From Methylophilus aquaticus (GTDB lineage: Bacteria; Pseudomonadota; Gammaproteobacteria; Burkholderiales; Methylophilaceae), in assembly GCF_030769565.1 (NCBI RefSeq), contig NZ_JAVCAP010000004.1:1-64000 (forward strand): a DNA stretch of 64,000 nt, written 5' to 3'. A model generated the notes under the pieces. That model was not told the DNA's origin. It saw only the letters and a list, made by a program, of their open reading frames with translations, and searched no databases. This document shows positions 17,201-27,508 of this stretch, piece after piece; the first letter of the stretch is position 1, and each line of letters opens with the position of its first letter. Made by a program: the position numbers and the translations under genes.

Positions 17201-18847
17201 ATGTCCAGAGATGTGATGGAATATGATGTGTTGATTGTAGGGGCGGGCCCCGCCGGGTTGTCGGCAGCCATACGCCTGAAACAATTGTCGCAGGCAAACA
17301 ATCAGGAGCTCAGCGTATGCGTGCTGGAAAAAGGTGCCGAAGTTGGCAGCCATATTTTCTCGGGTGCCGTGCTTGACCCCAAAGCGTTGCAGGAATTGTT
17401 TCCAGACTGGCAGGCATTGGGCGCGCCGTTGCACACGCCCGTCAATCAAGACACGTTTGTGGTGCTGGGCGAAGAAAAGGCATGGCCCCTGCCTGCCTGG
17501 AGTTTGCCGCCCCTCATGCGTAATCATGGCAATTACATCATTAGCCTGGGCGAAGTCTGCCGCTGGCTGGCAGGACAGGCGGAAGCGCTGGGCGTGGAAA
17601 TTTATACCGGGTTTTCTGCGCAAAGCCCCAGTTATGATGCACAAGGGCGCATGAGCGGTGTGATCACCGGTGATATGGGGCTGGACAAGCAAGGCCAGCC
17701 CACGGCCAATTACACGCCGGGCATTGAAATTCGTGCCAAATACACCCTGGTGGCCGAAGGCACGCGCGGCTCGCTGACCAAACAACTGGAGGCCCGTTAC
17801 GGGTTGCGTGCTGCCTCCAGCCCAGCCAAGTATGGTATCGGCTTTAAAGAGGTGTGGCGCGTAAAACCGGAACATCACCAGAAAGGCCTGGTTGCGCATA
17901 CTTTGGGGTGGCCATTGGATGCCAGCACGGGCGGTGGCGGCTTTGTATATCACCATGGCGAACATCTGGTGTCGGTCGGTTACGTGGTGCACCTCGATTA
18001 CCGCAACCCTTATGTGTCACCCTTTGATGTGTTCCAGACCTATAAAACACACCCCAAACTCAAGGCCTTGCTGCAAGGCGGCCAACGCCTGAGTTATGGC
18101 GCGCGCGCGATTTCCGAAGGCGGCGTGCAATCCTTGCCGGAAATGGTTTTTCCGGGTGGGGTGTTGCTGGGCTGCAGTGCGGGCCTGGTCAATGTGCCTA
18201 AAATAAAGGGCACGCATTACGCCATGAAATCCGGCATGCTGGCGGCCGAATCCGTCTTTGAAGGCATTGTCGAGGGCAGCCCGGAAGTGTTGACGAGTTA
18301 TCCCCAAGCACTACGTGCTTCCTGGGTCTGGCAAGAGTTGTTTGCCGTGCGCAATGTCAAACCTTATCTGTCCCGCTGGGGTACCTGGGCGGGAACGCTG
18401 TTGGGCGGTATCGAGATGTGGCTGGCTAGCTGGGATATCCGTTTGCCGTGGACACTCAAACACAATGCTGCGGATCATGCCACGCTGGCTGAAGCGTCGC
18501 AAAGCCGTCAGCCGGTCTACGCCAAACCGGATGGCGTGCTGACGTTTGATAAACTCAGCTCGGTCAGCTTGTGCAATATCAGCCATGATGATCAGCAGCC
18601 GTGTCATTTGAAACTGGCCGTGGCCGACCGGGCTGTGCGCGTTAATCTGCCGCGATTTGCTGGGCCTGAACAGTACTATTGCCCGGCAGGTGTGTATGAG
18701 TTTGTTGAACAGGCGGGTGAGAAAATCCTGCAGATCAATGCGCAGAATTGCATTCATTGCAAAACCTGCGATATCAAGGACCCGACCCAGAATATTACCT
18801 GGGTGCCCCCTGAGGGCGGCAGTGGGCCGAATTACGTGTCACAGTAA
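17201..18847 (+). CDS. etfD: Electron transfer flavoprotein-ubiquinone oxidoreductase
   Basis: ETF-QO takes electrons from reduced ETF and passes them to ubiquinone at the membrane. The 548-residue protein has the FAD dinucleotide motif VLIVGAGPAGLSAAIRLK near the start, the ubiquinone-region GEVCRWLAGQAEALG, the second FAD motif SAGLVNVPKIKGTHYAMKSG and a C-terminal 4Fe-4S domain (NCIHCKTCDIKDPTQNITW, further C upstream in YYCPAGVYEF). GGAG lies 6 bases before ATG at 17201; an in-frame TTG at 17189 lies upstream of that site. It completes the etfBA route to the quinone pool. Confidence 0.95.
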   Translation: MSRDVMEYDVLIVGAGPAGLSAAIRLKQLSQANNQELSVCVLEKGAEVGSHIFSGAVLDPKALQELFPDWQALGAPLHTPVNQDTFVVLGEEKAWPLPAWSLPPLMRNHGNYIISLGEVCRWLAGQAEALGVEIYTGFSAQSPSYDAQGRMSGVITGDMGLDKQGQPTANYTPGIEIRAKYTLVAEGTRGSLTKQLEARYGLRAASSPAKYGIGFKEVWRVKPEHHQKGLVAHTLGWPLDASTGGGGFVYHHGEHLVSVGYVVHLDYRNPYVSPFDVFQTYKTHPKLKALLQGGQRLSYGARAISEGGVQSLPEMVFPGGVLLGCSAGLVNVPKIKGTHYAMKSGMLAAESVFEGIVEGSPEVLTSYPQALRASWVWQELFAVRNVKPYLSRWGTWAGTLLGGIEMWLASWDIRLPWTLKHNAADHATLAEASQSRQPVYAKPDGVLTFDKLSSVSLCNISHDDQQPCHLKLAVADRAVRVNLPRFAGPEQYYCPAGVYEFVEQAGEKILQINAQNCIHCKTCDIKDPTQNITWVPPEGGSGPNYVSQ

Positions 18848-18862
18848 CTGAGGATATTTACC

Positions 18863-18894
18863 TCCTAATCACTCACGCTTGCTAATGATTAGGA
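18863..18894. terminator. Hairpin after the ETF-QO gene
   Basis: A 9-bp perfect stem TCCTAATCA / TGATTAGGA encloses a 14-base loop, 15 bases after the stop codon. There is no T-tract, so it may stabilise the 3' end rather than terminate by itself. Confidence 0.45.
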
Positions 18895-18960
18895 TTGTGT
18901 AGACGGCCCACTGCCAAGAGGGATCCAATGTCATGACTGTTTGTATTGCGTTGTGAGGTT

Positions 18961-19560
18961 TCTTTTCGCCTCTCGGCGAGTCACTTTTTTTGCTTGCACA
19001 AAGAACAAGTCACCAAAAGAAAGTGCAGCCCAGCTTCCGCGTTATCCTTGCGCTACTCGGTTTGTCGGGCGTCCATCGAAACTCAACCTGGCAGCTCACA
19101 AAAGTCGTGAGCTGCTGCGTGATTCGGACAGCCTATGACCGAGAACTCGCGCCAACCCTGCGTTGCACTGATCTAATCAAAGCGTGCGGCAGATGGGGCC
19201 CCCGGAATGGATGCGTGCGAGATTTGCATTTTACAAGCAGCTTATCAATTTATACTGTGGTGAGTTGTTTCAATCAAACACACAACATCTAGTTTTCTCC
19301 CTCTCCTTGCAGGAGAGGGCCGGGGTGAGGTGGTGGGGTCCCCATCTGCCGCGCCGAGTAGCGCAGGCAAAATAAGATCAAGCGAGCGGTTGTCTGAATC
19401 CCGCAGTGGGCTGCGGTGTGTGCAGCCCACTAGGATGAGTTTCGCGAGCGCTTATTTTGGTGAGCAACGCAGGATAAAAGCGGAAGTTGAGGTGCACTTT
19501 CTTTTGGTGACTTTATCTTTGTGCAAGCAAAGAAAAGTGACTCGCCGATAGGCGAAAAGC
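18961..19560. repeat. Composite inverted-repeat element, no gene
   Basis: The whole 18,848-19,717 interval lacks a credible gene. Two imperfect arms of about 90 bases, 18,961-19,052 and 19,469-19,560, are inverted copies; shared blocks include CGGCGAGTCACTTT, GCTTGCACAAAGA and GTCACCAAAAGAAAGTGCA. Nested inside are further inverted pairs: GCGCTACTCGG (19,050) with CCGAGTAGCGC (19,354), and GCGGCAGATGGGG (19,186) with CCCCATCTGCCGC (19,340). At 19,300-19,328 there is also the REP-like CTCTCCTTGCAGGAGAG unit. It looks like a non-autonomous mobile or REP-type element. No transposase is present. Confidence 0.7.
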
Positions 19561-19717
19561 AACGTCACCTATTACTCACTATATAAGAGCCAATGCTTAT
19601 CCAATCAAAGAAAAGCACTCTTAATAAGGGCGAAATAAATAATGCATTCATCCAGCCACCACTCAAAAGTGAATACAATCCTTGTTAGCTAAAAAAAGTA
19701 AAAAGGAATGTAAGCGC

Positions 19718-20608
19718 TCAGCGTTTTTGCTTGAGCGCTATAAAGGCAGCAATCCAGCCGATGACCGTGGAGATACACAAGATAAATCCACCGATATTCA
19801 CCAGGTGAAACACCAACTGGAAGTCACTCTGGTAATTATTGGCCAGGAGTTGTACAGGCTGTTTGAGTGACCATACAATCCCAGCCAGCAACAGCACGGC
19901 AATGATGCCTCCGCCCAGACCGTAGGCGCTACCCATATACAAAAATGGGCGACGGATGAAGCTGTGGGTGGCGCCGATCAGGCGGCTGACCTCAATTTCT
20001 GCCTCATGGGTAAGTACCTGCATGCGCACGGTATTGCTGATCACTGTAATCATGGCAATCCCCAGCAATAGGGCAAAAATCAGCGCAATCCGCTTGCCCA
20101 GATTCAGCATGCTGTGTAGCCGCTCTATCCATACACTGTCCACCACCAGCTCTTCGACTTCGCTGCGTTTATGCAAGGCATCCTGTACCGGCTTGACGGT
20201 GGCTGGCTGGGTGTCCACCAGGGTCACAAACAAGGCATCCGGCAGCGGGTTTTGTGGCAGGTCCGCCAGCATGTTTTTTTGCGAGAACTGCTGGCTGAGT
20301 TGGGCCAGTGCATCATCTTTGGAGACATAGCGCACTTCTTTCACTTGCGGCAGGGCCTGCGTGTCATTGATCAGCCGCTGGGTCAGGTTGCCATTCAGGT
20401 CCGCTTTGAGAAATACACTGATCTGCGCGTCCTGCTTGATATTGCGGGCAACGCCTTGCAGATTGTCTATGCTGACAAACAGTAAGCCTGGCAGGGTGAC
20501 CGTAATGCCGATCACCATCCAGATAATCAGGGTATTCAGCCAGTGTTCGCGCAGCCGCAGGCTGACCAGTTGCATGGTGTGCATATGTTGATTGAACCAG
20601 TTCTTCAT
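19718..20608 (-). CDS. ftsX: Cell division protein FtsX
   Basis: The 296-residue inner membrane partner of FtsE couples the divisome to periplasmic cell-wall hydrolase activation. One N-terminal helix (NTLIIWMVIGITVTLPGLLF) precedes a periplasmic domain (DAQISVFLKADLNGN) and three C-terminal helices (IALIFALLLGIAMITVI and on), the FtsX layout. The start is M at 20608, where AAGGA precedes it; the open frame upstream is not homologous. It ends an ftsY-ftsE-ftsX operon, 10 bases after ftsE. Confidence 0.95.
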   Translation of the reverse strand: MKNWFNQHMHTMQLVSLRLREHWLNTLIIWMVIGITVTLPGLLFVSIDNLQGVARNIKQDAQISVFLKADLNGNLTQRLINDTQALPQVKEVRYVSKDDALAQLSQQFSQKNMLADLPQNPLPDALFVTLVDTQPATVKPVQDALHKRSEVEELVVDSVWIERLHSMLNLGKRIALIFALLLGIAMITVISNTVRMQVLTHEAEIEVSRLIGATHSFIRRPFLYMGSAYGLGGGIIAVLLLAGIVWSLKQPVQLLANNYQSDFQLVFHLVNIGGFILCISTVIGWIAAFIALKQKR

Positions 20609-20618
20609 CCTGCCATCC

Positions 20619-21323
20619 TTACAAGATCGCCCCCTGCGCAGGCAGGGTGCTGACCATCTGATGGTCGATATGGAGTGTGCGGTAGGCAATCGCGCTGACT
20701 TGCGTGACATCATGCATGGCAATCACCACGGTCACGCCCACGTCATTAAATGCTTTTAATAATTGCATGATTTCGAGCGCCGCCGTTTTGTCGAGACCAC
20801 CCGTCGGCTCATCTGCAATCACAATCGAAGGGCGGCTCACCACGGCACGCGCAATGGCCAGCCGCTGTTGCTCACCGCCGGACAAGGTGATGGGCAGGGC
20901 TTTTTCTTTGTTGAGCAGGCCGACTTTGTCGAGCGCAGCACGCACCCGGCGGGCCGCTTCATCGCCGGTGATGCCCTGGATGCTCAGTGGCAGCGCCACG
21001 TTGTCAAAGCTGTTGCGGTCATAAAGCAGTTTGTGGTCCTGAAATACCAGGCCAAAACGCCTGCGCAAGTAAGGCATGGCATTCGCATGCAATTGGCCGA
21101 TATTTTGCTGGTTGATTAAAATATTGCCGCCGGTGGGCAACTCTATGCCCGCCATCAGTTTTAGCAATGTGCTTTTTCCGACGCCAGAGTGGCCAGTGAC
21201 CAGCACAAAGTCGCCTTTGTCTATTTTAAAACTGACCTGGCGAAACAAATGCGCGCTATTGGGATAACGCATGCCGACGTTGTCAAACACAATCATGGCA
21301 GGTTGTTTGGGTGCAATACTCAT
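20619..21323 (-). CDS. ftsE: Cell division ATP-binding protein FtsE
   Basis: A 234-residue ABC ATPase with Walker A GHSGVGKSTLLK, Q-loop QDHKLL, signature LSGGEQQRLAIARA, Walker B VIADEPTGGLD and switch HD (AMHD). It drives FtsX in septal wall remodelling. It begins 7 bases after ftsY ends and is followed by ftsX, the conserved order. Confidence 0.95.
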   Translation of the reverse strand: MSIAPKQPAMIVFDNVGMRYPNSAHLFRQVSFKIDKGDFVLVTGHSGVGKSTLLKLMAGIELPTGGNILINQQNIGQLHANAMPYLRRRFGLVFQDHKLLYDRNSFDNVALPLSIQGITGDEAARRVRAALDKVGLLNKEKALPITLSGGEQQRLAIARAVVSRPSIVIADEPTGGLDKTAALEIMQLLKAFNDVGVTVVIAMHDVTQVSAIAYRTLHIDHQMVSTLPAQGAIL

Positions 21324-21329
21324 AGCGAA

Positions 21330-22346
21330 TTAATCATCCAGCAGGGCATCAACAAACGCTGCCGCATCAAAAGGGCGCAGATCATCGATGCTTTCACCTA
21401 CACCGATAAACCTGACAGGAATCTGGCGCGCAGATTGCTGGCTCAGGTGGGCAATCGCTGCAATCACGCCGCCTTTGGCCGTGCCATCGAGTTTGGTCAG
21501 CACCAGGCCAGTGACGCCCAGCGCGTCATGAAAGGCTTTGAGCTGATTGACTGCGTTTTGCCCGGTGTTAGCATCCAGAACCAGTAAAATTTCATGCGGT
21601 GCGCCCGGCAGTGCTTTGTCGATCACGCGCTGCACTTTCTTGATTTCGTCCATCAAGTGCAACTGGGTGGGCAGGCGGCCTGCGGTATCGGCAATCACCA
21701 CCTCTATTTTTTTTGCCATGGCTGAATTCACTGCATCGTAAATCACCGCCGCCGGATCGCCACTTTCTGAAGCCACCACATGCACGTCATTGCGATCCCC
21801 CCAGACTTGCAGCTGCTCTCTGGCCGCGGCCCGGAAAGTATCACCCGCCGCGATCAGTACGCTGTTTCCTTCTGCTTGCAGGCGCTTGGCCAGTTTGCCA
21901 ATGGTGGTGGTTTTACCAGCGCCGTTGACCCCTACAATCATCATCACAAATGGCTGGTGGGTTTTCACATTCAGCGGCTGTTGTAAAGGGCTCAGCAGTT
22001 CCAGCAAGGTTTCTCTGAGGGCGCCCTTGAGTGCGTGTGTATCTTGCAGGTCCTGACGTTTGACGCGCGCGCGCAATTGTGCAAGAAGATGTTGCGTGGC
22101 ATTGATGCCCACGTCTGAGGTCAGCAGGATGGTTTCCAGCTCTTCATAGATGTCTTCATCGATTTTGCCGCCACCGAATAAAGCACTCAGTTGTCCGCCC
22201 AGTTGTTGCCGGGTTTTCGCCAGGCCATTTTTCAGGCGTTGCGTCCAACTGGTACTTTGTTCTTCGACAGGCACTGGCGCTGTCTTTTTTTCTTCGACGT
22301 GCGCAGGCGCAGTCTCGGCAGATTTTTTAGCAAATGGATTGAACAT
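21330..22346 (-). CDS. ftsY: Signal recognition particle receptor FtsY
   Basis: This 338-residue SRP GTPase receives ribosome-SRP complexes at the membrane. After a short charged N-terminal part (residues 1-45, shorter than in E. coli) come the N domain, G1 GVNGAGKTTTIGKLAKRL, DTFRAAAREQL, G3 DTAGRLPTQ, G4 TKLDGTAKGG and the closing GVGESIDDLRPFD. It is the first gene of the ftsYEX operon and divergent from the M16 peptidase pair. Confidence 0.96.
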   Translation of the reverse strand: MFNPFAKKSAETAPAHVEEKKTAPVPVEEQSTSWTQRLKNGLAKTRQQLGGQLSALFGGGKIDEDIYEELETILLTSDVGINATQHLLAQLRARVKRQDLQDTHALKGALRETLLELLSPLQQPLNVKTHQPFVMMIVGVNGAGKTTTIGKLAKRLQAEGNSVLIAAGDTFRAAAREQLQVWGDRNDVHVVASESGDPAAVIYDAVNSAMAKKIEVVIADTAGRLPTQLHLMDEIKKVQRVIDKALPGAPHEILLVLDANTGQNAVNQLKAFHDALGVTGLVLTKLDGTAKGGVIAAIAHLSQQSARQIPVRFIGVGESIDDLRPFDAAAFVDALLDD

Positions 22347-22509
22347 GGCAGGTCAAAACGGATTAATATGACTATTTTAAGCCCAATCGCATTTTATCGC
22401 CATGACAAAGCCGGACAATACCAACTGCGCGGGCGAACTTAGCGCTCGCCCTCACGGTCAGACGACTGTTTTTAGCAAGTAAAGCCACCTTCACACTATT
22501 AATCACATC

Positions 22510-23904
22510 ATGAAAAAATCATTCCCTAAGCGTTGGCAGCGGATGCTGCTGGCCTCTGTATGCCTCACCACCTTGTCAATGCAGGCGCAGGCAGAGGTGG
22601 TTCAGAAAACCTTAAAGAACGGCCTCAAAATTATTGTGCAGGAAGACCATCGTGCCCCTGTCGTTGTATCGCAGGTCTGGTATCGTGCCGGTGCGCTGGA
22701 TGAAGTCAATGGCAAAACCGGGGTGGCGCATGTGCTGGAACATATGATGTTTAAAGGTACCAAGGTGGTCCCCGCAGGGCAGTTCTCACGCAAGATTGCT
22801 GCCGCTGGCGGCAAGGAAAACGCCTTTACCAGCATGGATGCGACCTGCTATTTTCAGCAGTTGGAAAAATCACGACTACCGCTGGCGTTTGAACTGGAAG
22901 CGGACCGTATGGCCCATTTGCAGATTACCGATGCCGAGTTTGCCAAAGAGATTGAAGTGGTCAAGGAGGAGCGTCGCTGGCGGACAGAGGATAAACCGCA
23001 ATCGCGCGTCAGTGAGCAATTTCAAGCCACCGCCTTTCATGCGCATCCCTATGGTCGGCCGATTGTCGGTTTTATGAACGATCTCGAAAACATGACGGCA
23101 GAGGATGCGCGCGAGTGGTACCAAACCTGGTATGCGCCAAATAATGCGACGGTGGTGGTGGTAGGCGATGTCGATGCCAGAACCGTGTTTGCCTTGGCAG
23201 AAAACACATTTGGCAAGCTGGCGGCCAAGCCCTTGCCCGTCCGCAAACCGCAGGTCGAGCCTGTGCAGATGGGTGAGCGCCGTGCCGTGGTCAAAGCGCC
23301 GGCCAAGTTACCTTATTTTGTCATGGGTTTTCATGCCCCGGTACTCAAAAACAGTCAGGCATACAGCGAACAGGATTGGGAGCCCTATGCACTGGAAGTC
23401 TTGTCTAGCATTTTAAGTGGTAATGATTCTGCCCGGCTGAACCAGAAACTGGTGCGCGAGCAAGCCATCGCGCTGGATATGGGCAGTGGTTACGACAGTA
23501 CCTCGCGTGGTCAGGCCGCATTGTTTGAAATTGGCGCATCTCCTGTCGAAGGTGTCACCATTTCAGCCCTGGAAAAAGCGATCTGGGTACAAATTGACGA
23601 GGTCAAGGAAAACGGTGTGCGGGATGATGAATTGCGTCGGGTGAAAGCCGCCGTGGTAGCCGCGGATGTGTATAAGCGTGATTCCATGTTTTATCAGGCC
23701 ATGCAGCTTGGGCAGCTCGAAACCGCGCACTACCCTTTGACCTTGTTGCAGCACAATGCCGCAAGAGTCAATGCTGTGACGTCAGAGCAAGTGCAGGCGG
23801 TGGCCAGAAAATACCTGGTGCCAGATCAGATGTCCTTTGTCAGCCTGGATCCGCAGCCGCTGGATCCAAATGCAAAGCCAGCAGGACGGCCGCATCAACA
23901 TTAA
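22510..23904 (+). CDS. M16-family zinc peptidase, catalytic subunit
   Basis: A 464-residue secreted peptidase with a signal peptide (LLASVCLTTLSMQAQA). The inverted zinc motif HxxEH is intact (HVLEHMMFKGT), with the downstream glutamate in EIEVVKEERR. The second, non-catalytic half follows with the usual (R)xxY-like area of pitrilysin folds. Such proteins degrade peptides in the periplasm and usually work with a partner subunit, here the next gene. It lies divergent from ftsY. Confidence 0.92.
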   Translation: MKKSFPKRWQRMLLASVCLTTLSMQAQAEVVQKTLKNGLKIIVQEDHRAPVVVSQVWYRAGALDEVNGKTGVAHVLEHMMFKGTKVVPAGQFSRKIAAAGGKENAFTSMDATCYFQQLEKSRLPLAFELEADRMAHLQITDAEFAKEIEVVKEERRWRTEDKPQSRVSEQFQATAFHAHPYGRPIVGFMNDLENMTAEDAREWYQTWYAPNNATVVVVGDVDARTVFALAENTFGKLAAKPLPVRKPQVEPVQMGERRAVVKAPAKLPYFVMGFHAPVLKNSQAYSEQDWEPYALEVLSSILSGNDSARLNQKLVREQAIALDMGSGYDSTSRGQAALFEIGASPVEGVTISALEKAIWVQIDEVKENGVRDDELRRVKAAVVAADVYKRDSMFYQAMQLGQLETAHYPLTLLQHNAARVNAVTSEQVQAVARKYLVPDQMSFVSLDPQPLDPNAKPAGRPHQH

Positions 23905-24026
23905 CTGCCTTGGCCAAGATGGATTGCGAGTGGTGGTTTAAAAAGACTGTCGCATGGCAGTCAAATAACGTATTTAACAGCAAAAAAACGATGCCACCCT
24001 GTGTGGGGCATCCGCAAGGAAATATA

Positions 24027-25340
24027 ATGAAGGTTTTAGACTTAATCGCCAGCAGTGTGTTAACCATTACTTTACAGGCTTGGTCCCCGAGTGCTCAAGC
24101 CGCGCTCGATATTCAGCATTGGACCACTGCCCAAGGGACCGAGGTTTATTTTGTTGAAAATCATGATCTGCCCATTGTGGATGTGAGTGTCAATTTTCCG
24201 GCAGGGCAGGCGCATGATACTGTTGAAACTTCAGGCGTTGCTGCGCTCACACACTATTTAATGACACTGGGTGCGGGAGGGTTGAATGAAGAAACTATTA
24301 CCAATCGTTTCGCCGATATCGGCGCGATTCTCGGTGGCAGCTTTGATGCGGACCGCGCTAGCTTTAAACTGCGCACGCTGACCAGTGAGCAGGAAAAAGC
24401 GCTGGAAACCTTCACCACTCTATTGCATCGACCAGATTTTCCTGCTGTCGTGCTGGAGCGTGAAAAGAGCAGGGTGATTGCCGGGATCCAGGAAGCTGAA
24501 ATCGAACCGGACAGCATCGCCAAAAAAACCTTTATGCAGGCTGTGTACGGCATGCACCCCTACAGCCAGGATGAAAGTGGCGAGGTGGCCACAATACAAT
24601 CAGCGCAGACTGCTGATTTGCGCACATTCTATGAGCAGCATTATGCTGCCAAATCTGCGGTCATCGCCATGATGGGTGATTTGAGTGTGGCACAGGCACA
24701 TGCGATTGCCGAGAAGCTCAGCGACGGGTTGCCACAAACGCATGCAGTTCCACCGATTGCGCCAGTCAAGCCATTGCGTGCGCCAGTCATGAAGCAATTG
24801 CCACATCCGGCAACACAGGCGCATATTCTGCTGGGGCAACCGGGCAATAAACGCGGCGATCCTGATTTTTTTCCGTTATATGTAGGCAACTATATTTTAG
24901 GCGGCGGCGGTTTTGTCTCTCGCCTGACCGAAGAGGTGCGTGAAAAGCGTGGACTGGCCTATACAGTTTACAGCTACTTTATGCCGATGGCAGAGCTGGG
25001 GCCGTTTCAGATTGGTTTGCAAACCAAAAAAGAACAAGCACAAGAGGCTTTGCAACTGGTCAACGCAACCGTGCGTCAGTTTGTCGAAAAAGGCGTGACT
25101 GCACAAGAGTTGCAAGCCGCCAAAGACAACCTGATCGGCGGTTTTCCGTTACGCATAGACAGCAACAATAAAATTCTCGAGTATCTGAATGTGATCGGCT
25201 TTTACAAGCTGCCACTGGATTATCTCGACAGCTTTAATGACAACGTGCGTAAAGTCACTGCGCAGCAAATACACGATGCATTTCAGCGCAGAGTTCAGCC
25301 TGAAAATTTTGTGACAGTGATTGTGGGTGCTGAAGAGTAA
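24027..25340 (+). CDS. M16-family peptidase-like partner, zinc site lost
   Basis: The 437-residue protein has a signal peptide and the M16 fold (ALDIQHWTTAQGTEVYFVEN, DLPIVDVSVNFPAGQAHD), but where the zinc motif should be it reads GVAALTHYLMTLGAGG, without HxxEH. Its second half keeps the R/Y region GGGGFVSRLTEEVREKRGLAYTVYSY, typical of the inactive or substrate-gripping subunit. It therefore probably pairs with the preceding catalytic subunit, as in other two-chain M16 enzymes. The start at 24027 has AAGGA 6 bases upstream; an earlier in-frame start would overlap no known domain. Confidence 0.9.
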   Translation: MKVLDLIASSVLTITLQAWSPSAQAALDIQHWTTAQGTEVYFVENHDLPIVDVSVNFPAGQAHDTVETSGVAALTHYLMTLGAGGLNEETITNRFADIGAILGGSFDADRASFKLRTLTSEQEKALETFTTLLHRPDFPAVVLEREKSRVIAGIQEAEIEPDSIAKKTFMQAVYGMHPYSQDESGEVATIQSAQTADLRTFYEQHYAAKSAVIAMMGDLSVAQAHAIAEKLSDGLPQTHAVPPIAPVKPLRAPVMKQLPHPATQAHILLGQPGNKRGDPDFFPLYVGNYILGGGGFVSRLTEEVREKRGLAYTVYSYFMPMAELGPFQIGLQTKKEQAQEALQLVNATVRQFVEKGVTAQELQAAKDNLIGGFPLRIDSNNKILEYLNVIGFYKLPLDYLDSFNDNVRKVTAQQIHDAFQRRVQPENFVTVIVGAEE

Positions 25341-25654
25341 GCAAGGGTAGAAACAGTCAGCGCTGTTTCTGTTACATGCCCATCAGCGCAAACGGTTTCT
25401 GCAGGCTAGCCAGTCAGATAAAAGAGCACCTGGCAGGTGCCACAAAAAATCACCGGAAACCAGGTCAGATTGTCTTCGGATGGGTCTGCCTGGCAGTCAG
25501 ACGGCATCCATTCTATTTTTTTGTGCGCCCCCCAATTTCTTGAACGCAAGGTTTTACTGTGCGGCATGGCAGCATCTGCGGATGCTGCTTGCTGTCGGCA
25601 TTCGGCTTTTTGCAGAGTGCCTTTATAATGCATGTTCCGTAATCAGCAAAGCCG
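25341..25654. other. Intergenic region between M16 pair and rsmD
   Basis: About 310 bases without a credible gene. A weak hairpin AAACAG...CTGTTT (25,349-25,370) just after the peptidase stop may end that transcript. The rest, including a promoter for rsmD, shows nothing I can place with confidence. Confidence 0.4.
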
Positions 25655-26215
25655 ATGCCACTACTTATGAATCAGGTCAGAATCAATGCCGGACAATGGC
25701 GTAGCCGGAACATTAAATTTCCCGATGCCGAAGGCTTGCGGCCAACACCGGACCGGGTACGGCAAACCTTGTTCAATTGGTTGGGTCAGGAACTGACGGG
25801 TAAACATTGTCTGGATCTGTTTGCCGGGACGGGCGCCCTGGGCTTTGAAGCCCTGTCACGGAACGCGGTCAGCGTGACCATGCTGGAGTTGGCGCGCTTG
25901 CCTGCCCAGGCCCTGCTGCAAAATAGACAGGTGTTGGGGGCGACGCAAGCCCATATTTTGCAGCAGGATGCACTGCAGTTTCTGGCGCAAAATCGGCAAC
26001 GCTTTGAAGTGATCTTTTGCGATCCGCCATATCACAAAGGGTGGCTGGACAGATTGTTACCGCAACTGGCGTCGCATCTTGCGACTGATGGCTATGTATA
26101 TGTAGAAGCCGAATATGCGTTAAAATCCGATGCACGCTGGCAGGTGGTAAAATCCGGCAAAGCCGGGCAAGTATTTTATCATTTACTGCAAGCCGCCCCG
26201 GCCAGTCTCGAGTGA
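25655..26215 (+). CDS. rsmD: 16S rRNA (guanine(966)-N(2))-methyltransferase
   Basis: RsmD methylates G966 of 16S rRNA using SAM. The 186-residue protein shows the RsmD start VRINAGQWRSRNIKFPDAEG, LRPTPDRVRQTLFNWLG, the SAM motif CLDLFAGTGALGFEALSR and the catalytic FCDPPYHKGW. It sits directly upstream of coaD, the common bacterial pairing. A start at the second methionine (25667) is equally possible. Confidence 0.95.
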   Translation: MPLLMNQVRINAGQWRSRNIKFPDAEGLRPTPDRVRQTLFNWLGQELTGKHCLDLFAGTGALGFEALSRNAVSVTMLELARLPAQALLQNRQVLGATQAHILQQDALQFLAQNRQRFEVIFCDPPYHKGWLDRLLPQLASHLATDGYVYVEAEYALKSDARWQVVKSGKAGQVFYHLLQAAPASLE

Positions 26216-26218
26216 TAA

Positions 26219-27011
<793 letters not shown>

Positions 27012-27092
27012 AGGCTGGATATTGGCTTAAGTGTGTTTCTGTCATTGCCATGTGCACAGACAGAAATGCCTTCTATTAATCAGGAGACCAGA

Positions 27093-27494
27093 ATGAGAGT
27101 TTTACATACCATGTTGCGCGTGGGCGATTTGCAGCGCTCGATTGATTTCTATACGCAGGTGTTGGGCATGCAGTTGCTACGTACACAAGACTATCCGGAT
27201 GGCGAGTTTACGCTGGCATTTGTCGGCTATGGTAACGAATATGAGCACTCTGTGCTGGAATTGACCTACAACTACGGTAAAACAAGCTATGACATGGGCA
27301 CGGCTTATGGACATATGGCTATTGAAGTGGATGACGCCTATGCTGCGTGTGATCTGGTCAAGGCCAAGGGAGGCAAGGTGGTGCGCGAAGCAGGGCCGAT
27401 GAAACATGGCACCATTGTGATTGCTTTTGTAGAAGATCCTGACGGCTACAAAATTGAGTTTATTCAAAAAGGCACCATCGAGTACCCACGTTAA
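27093..27494 (+). CDS. gloA: Lactoylglutathione lyase (glyoxalase I)
   Basis: Glyoxalase I converts the methylglyoxal-glutathione adduct to lactoylglutathione. The 133-residue protein has the four metal ligands of the family (H5 in [11 protein letters not shown] in [11 protein letters not shown] in [11 protein letters not shown] in YKIEFIQK) and the motif [16 protein letters not shown]. The length fits the Ni-type bacterial enzyme. ATG at 27093 is preceded by AGGAG; an upstream frame is noncoding. Confidence 0.95.
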   Translation: MRVLHTMLRVGDLQRSIDFYTQVLGMQLLRTQDYPDGEFTLAFVGYGNEYEHSVLELTYNYGKTSYDMGTAYGHMAIEVDDAYAACDLVKAKGGKVVREAGPMKHGTIVIAFVEDPDGYKIEFIQKGTIEYPR

Positions 27495-27508
27495 TCAGGT
27501 ATTGACGG

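Noticed and set aside
18941-19551. Several 60-100-codon frames in the repeat block
   Set aside because: They run through inverted repeats, have no ribosome sites and do not resemble proteins.
23980-24015. GATGCC...GGCATC hairpin between the two M16 genes as a terminator
   Set aside because: No T-tract follows, and the second gene starts right behind it; at most a processing or stability element.
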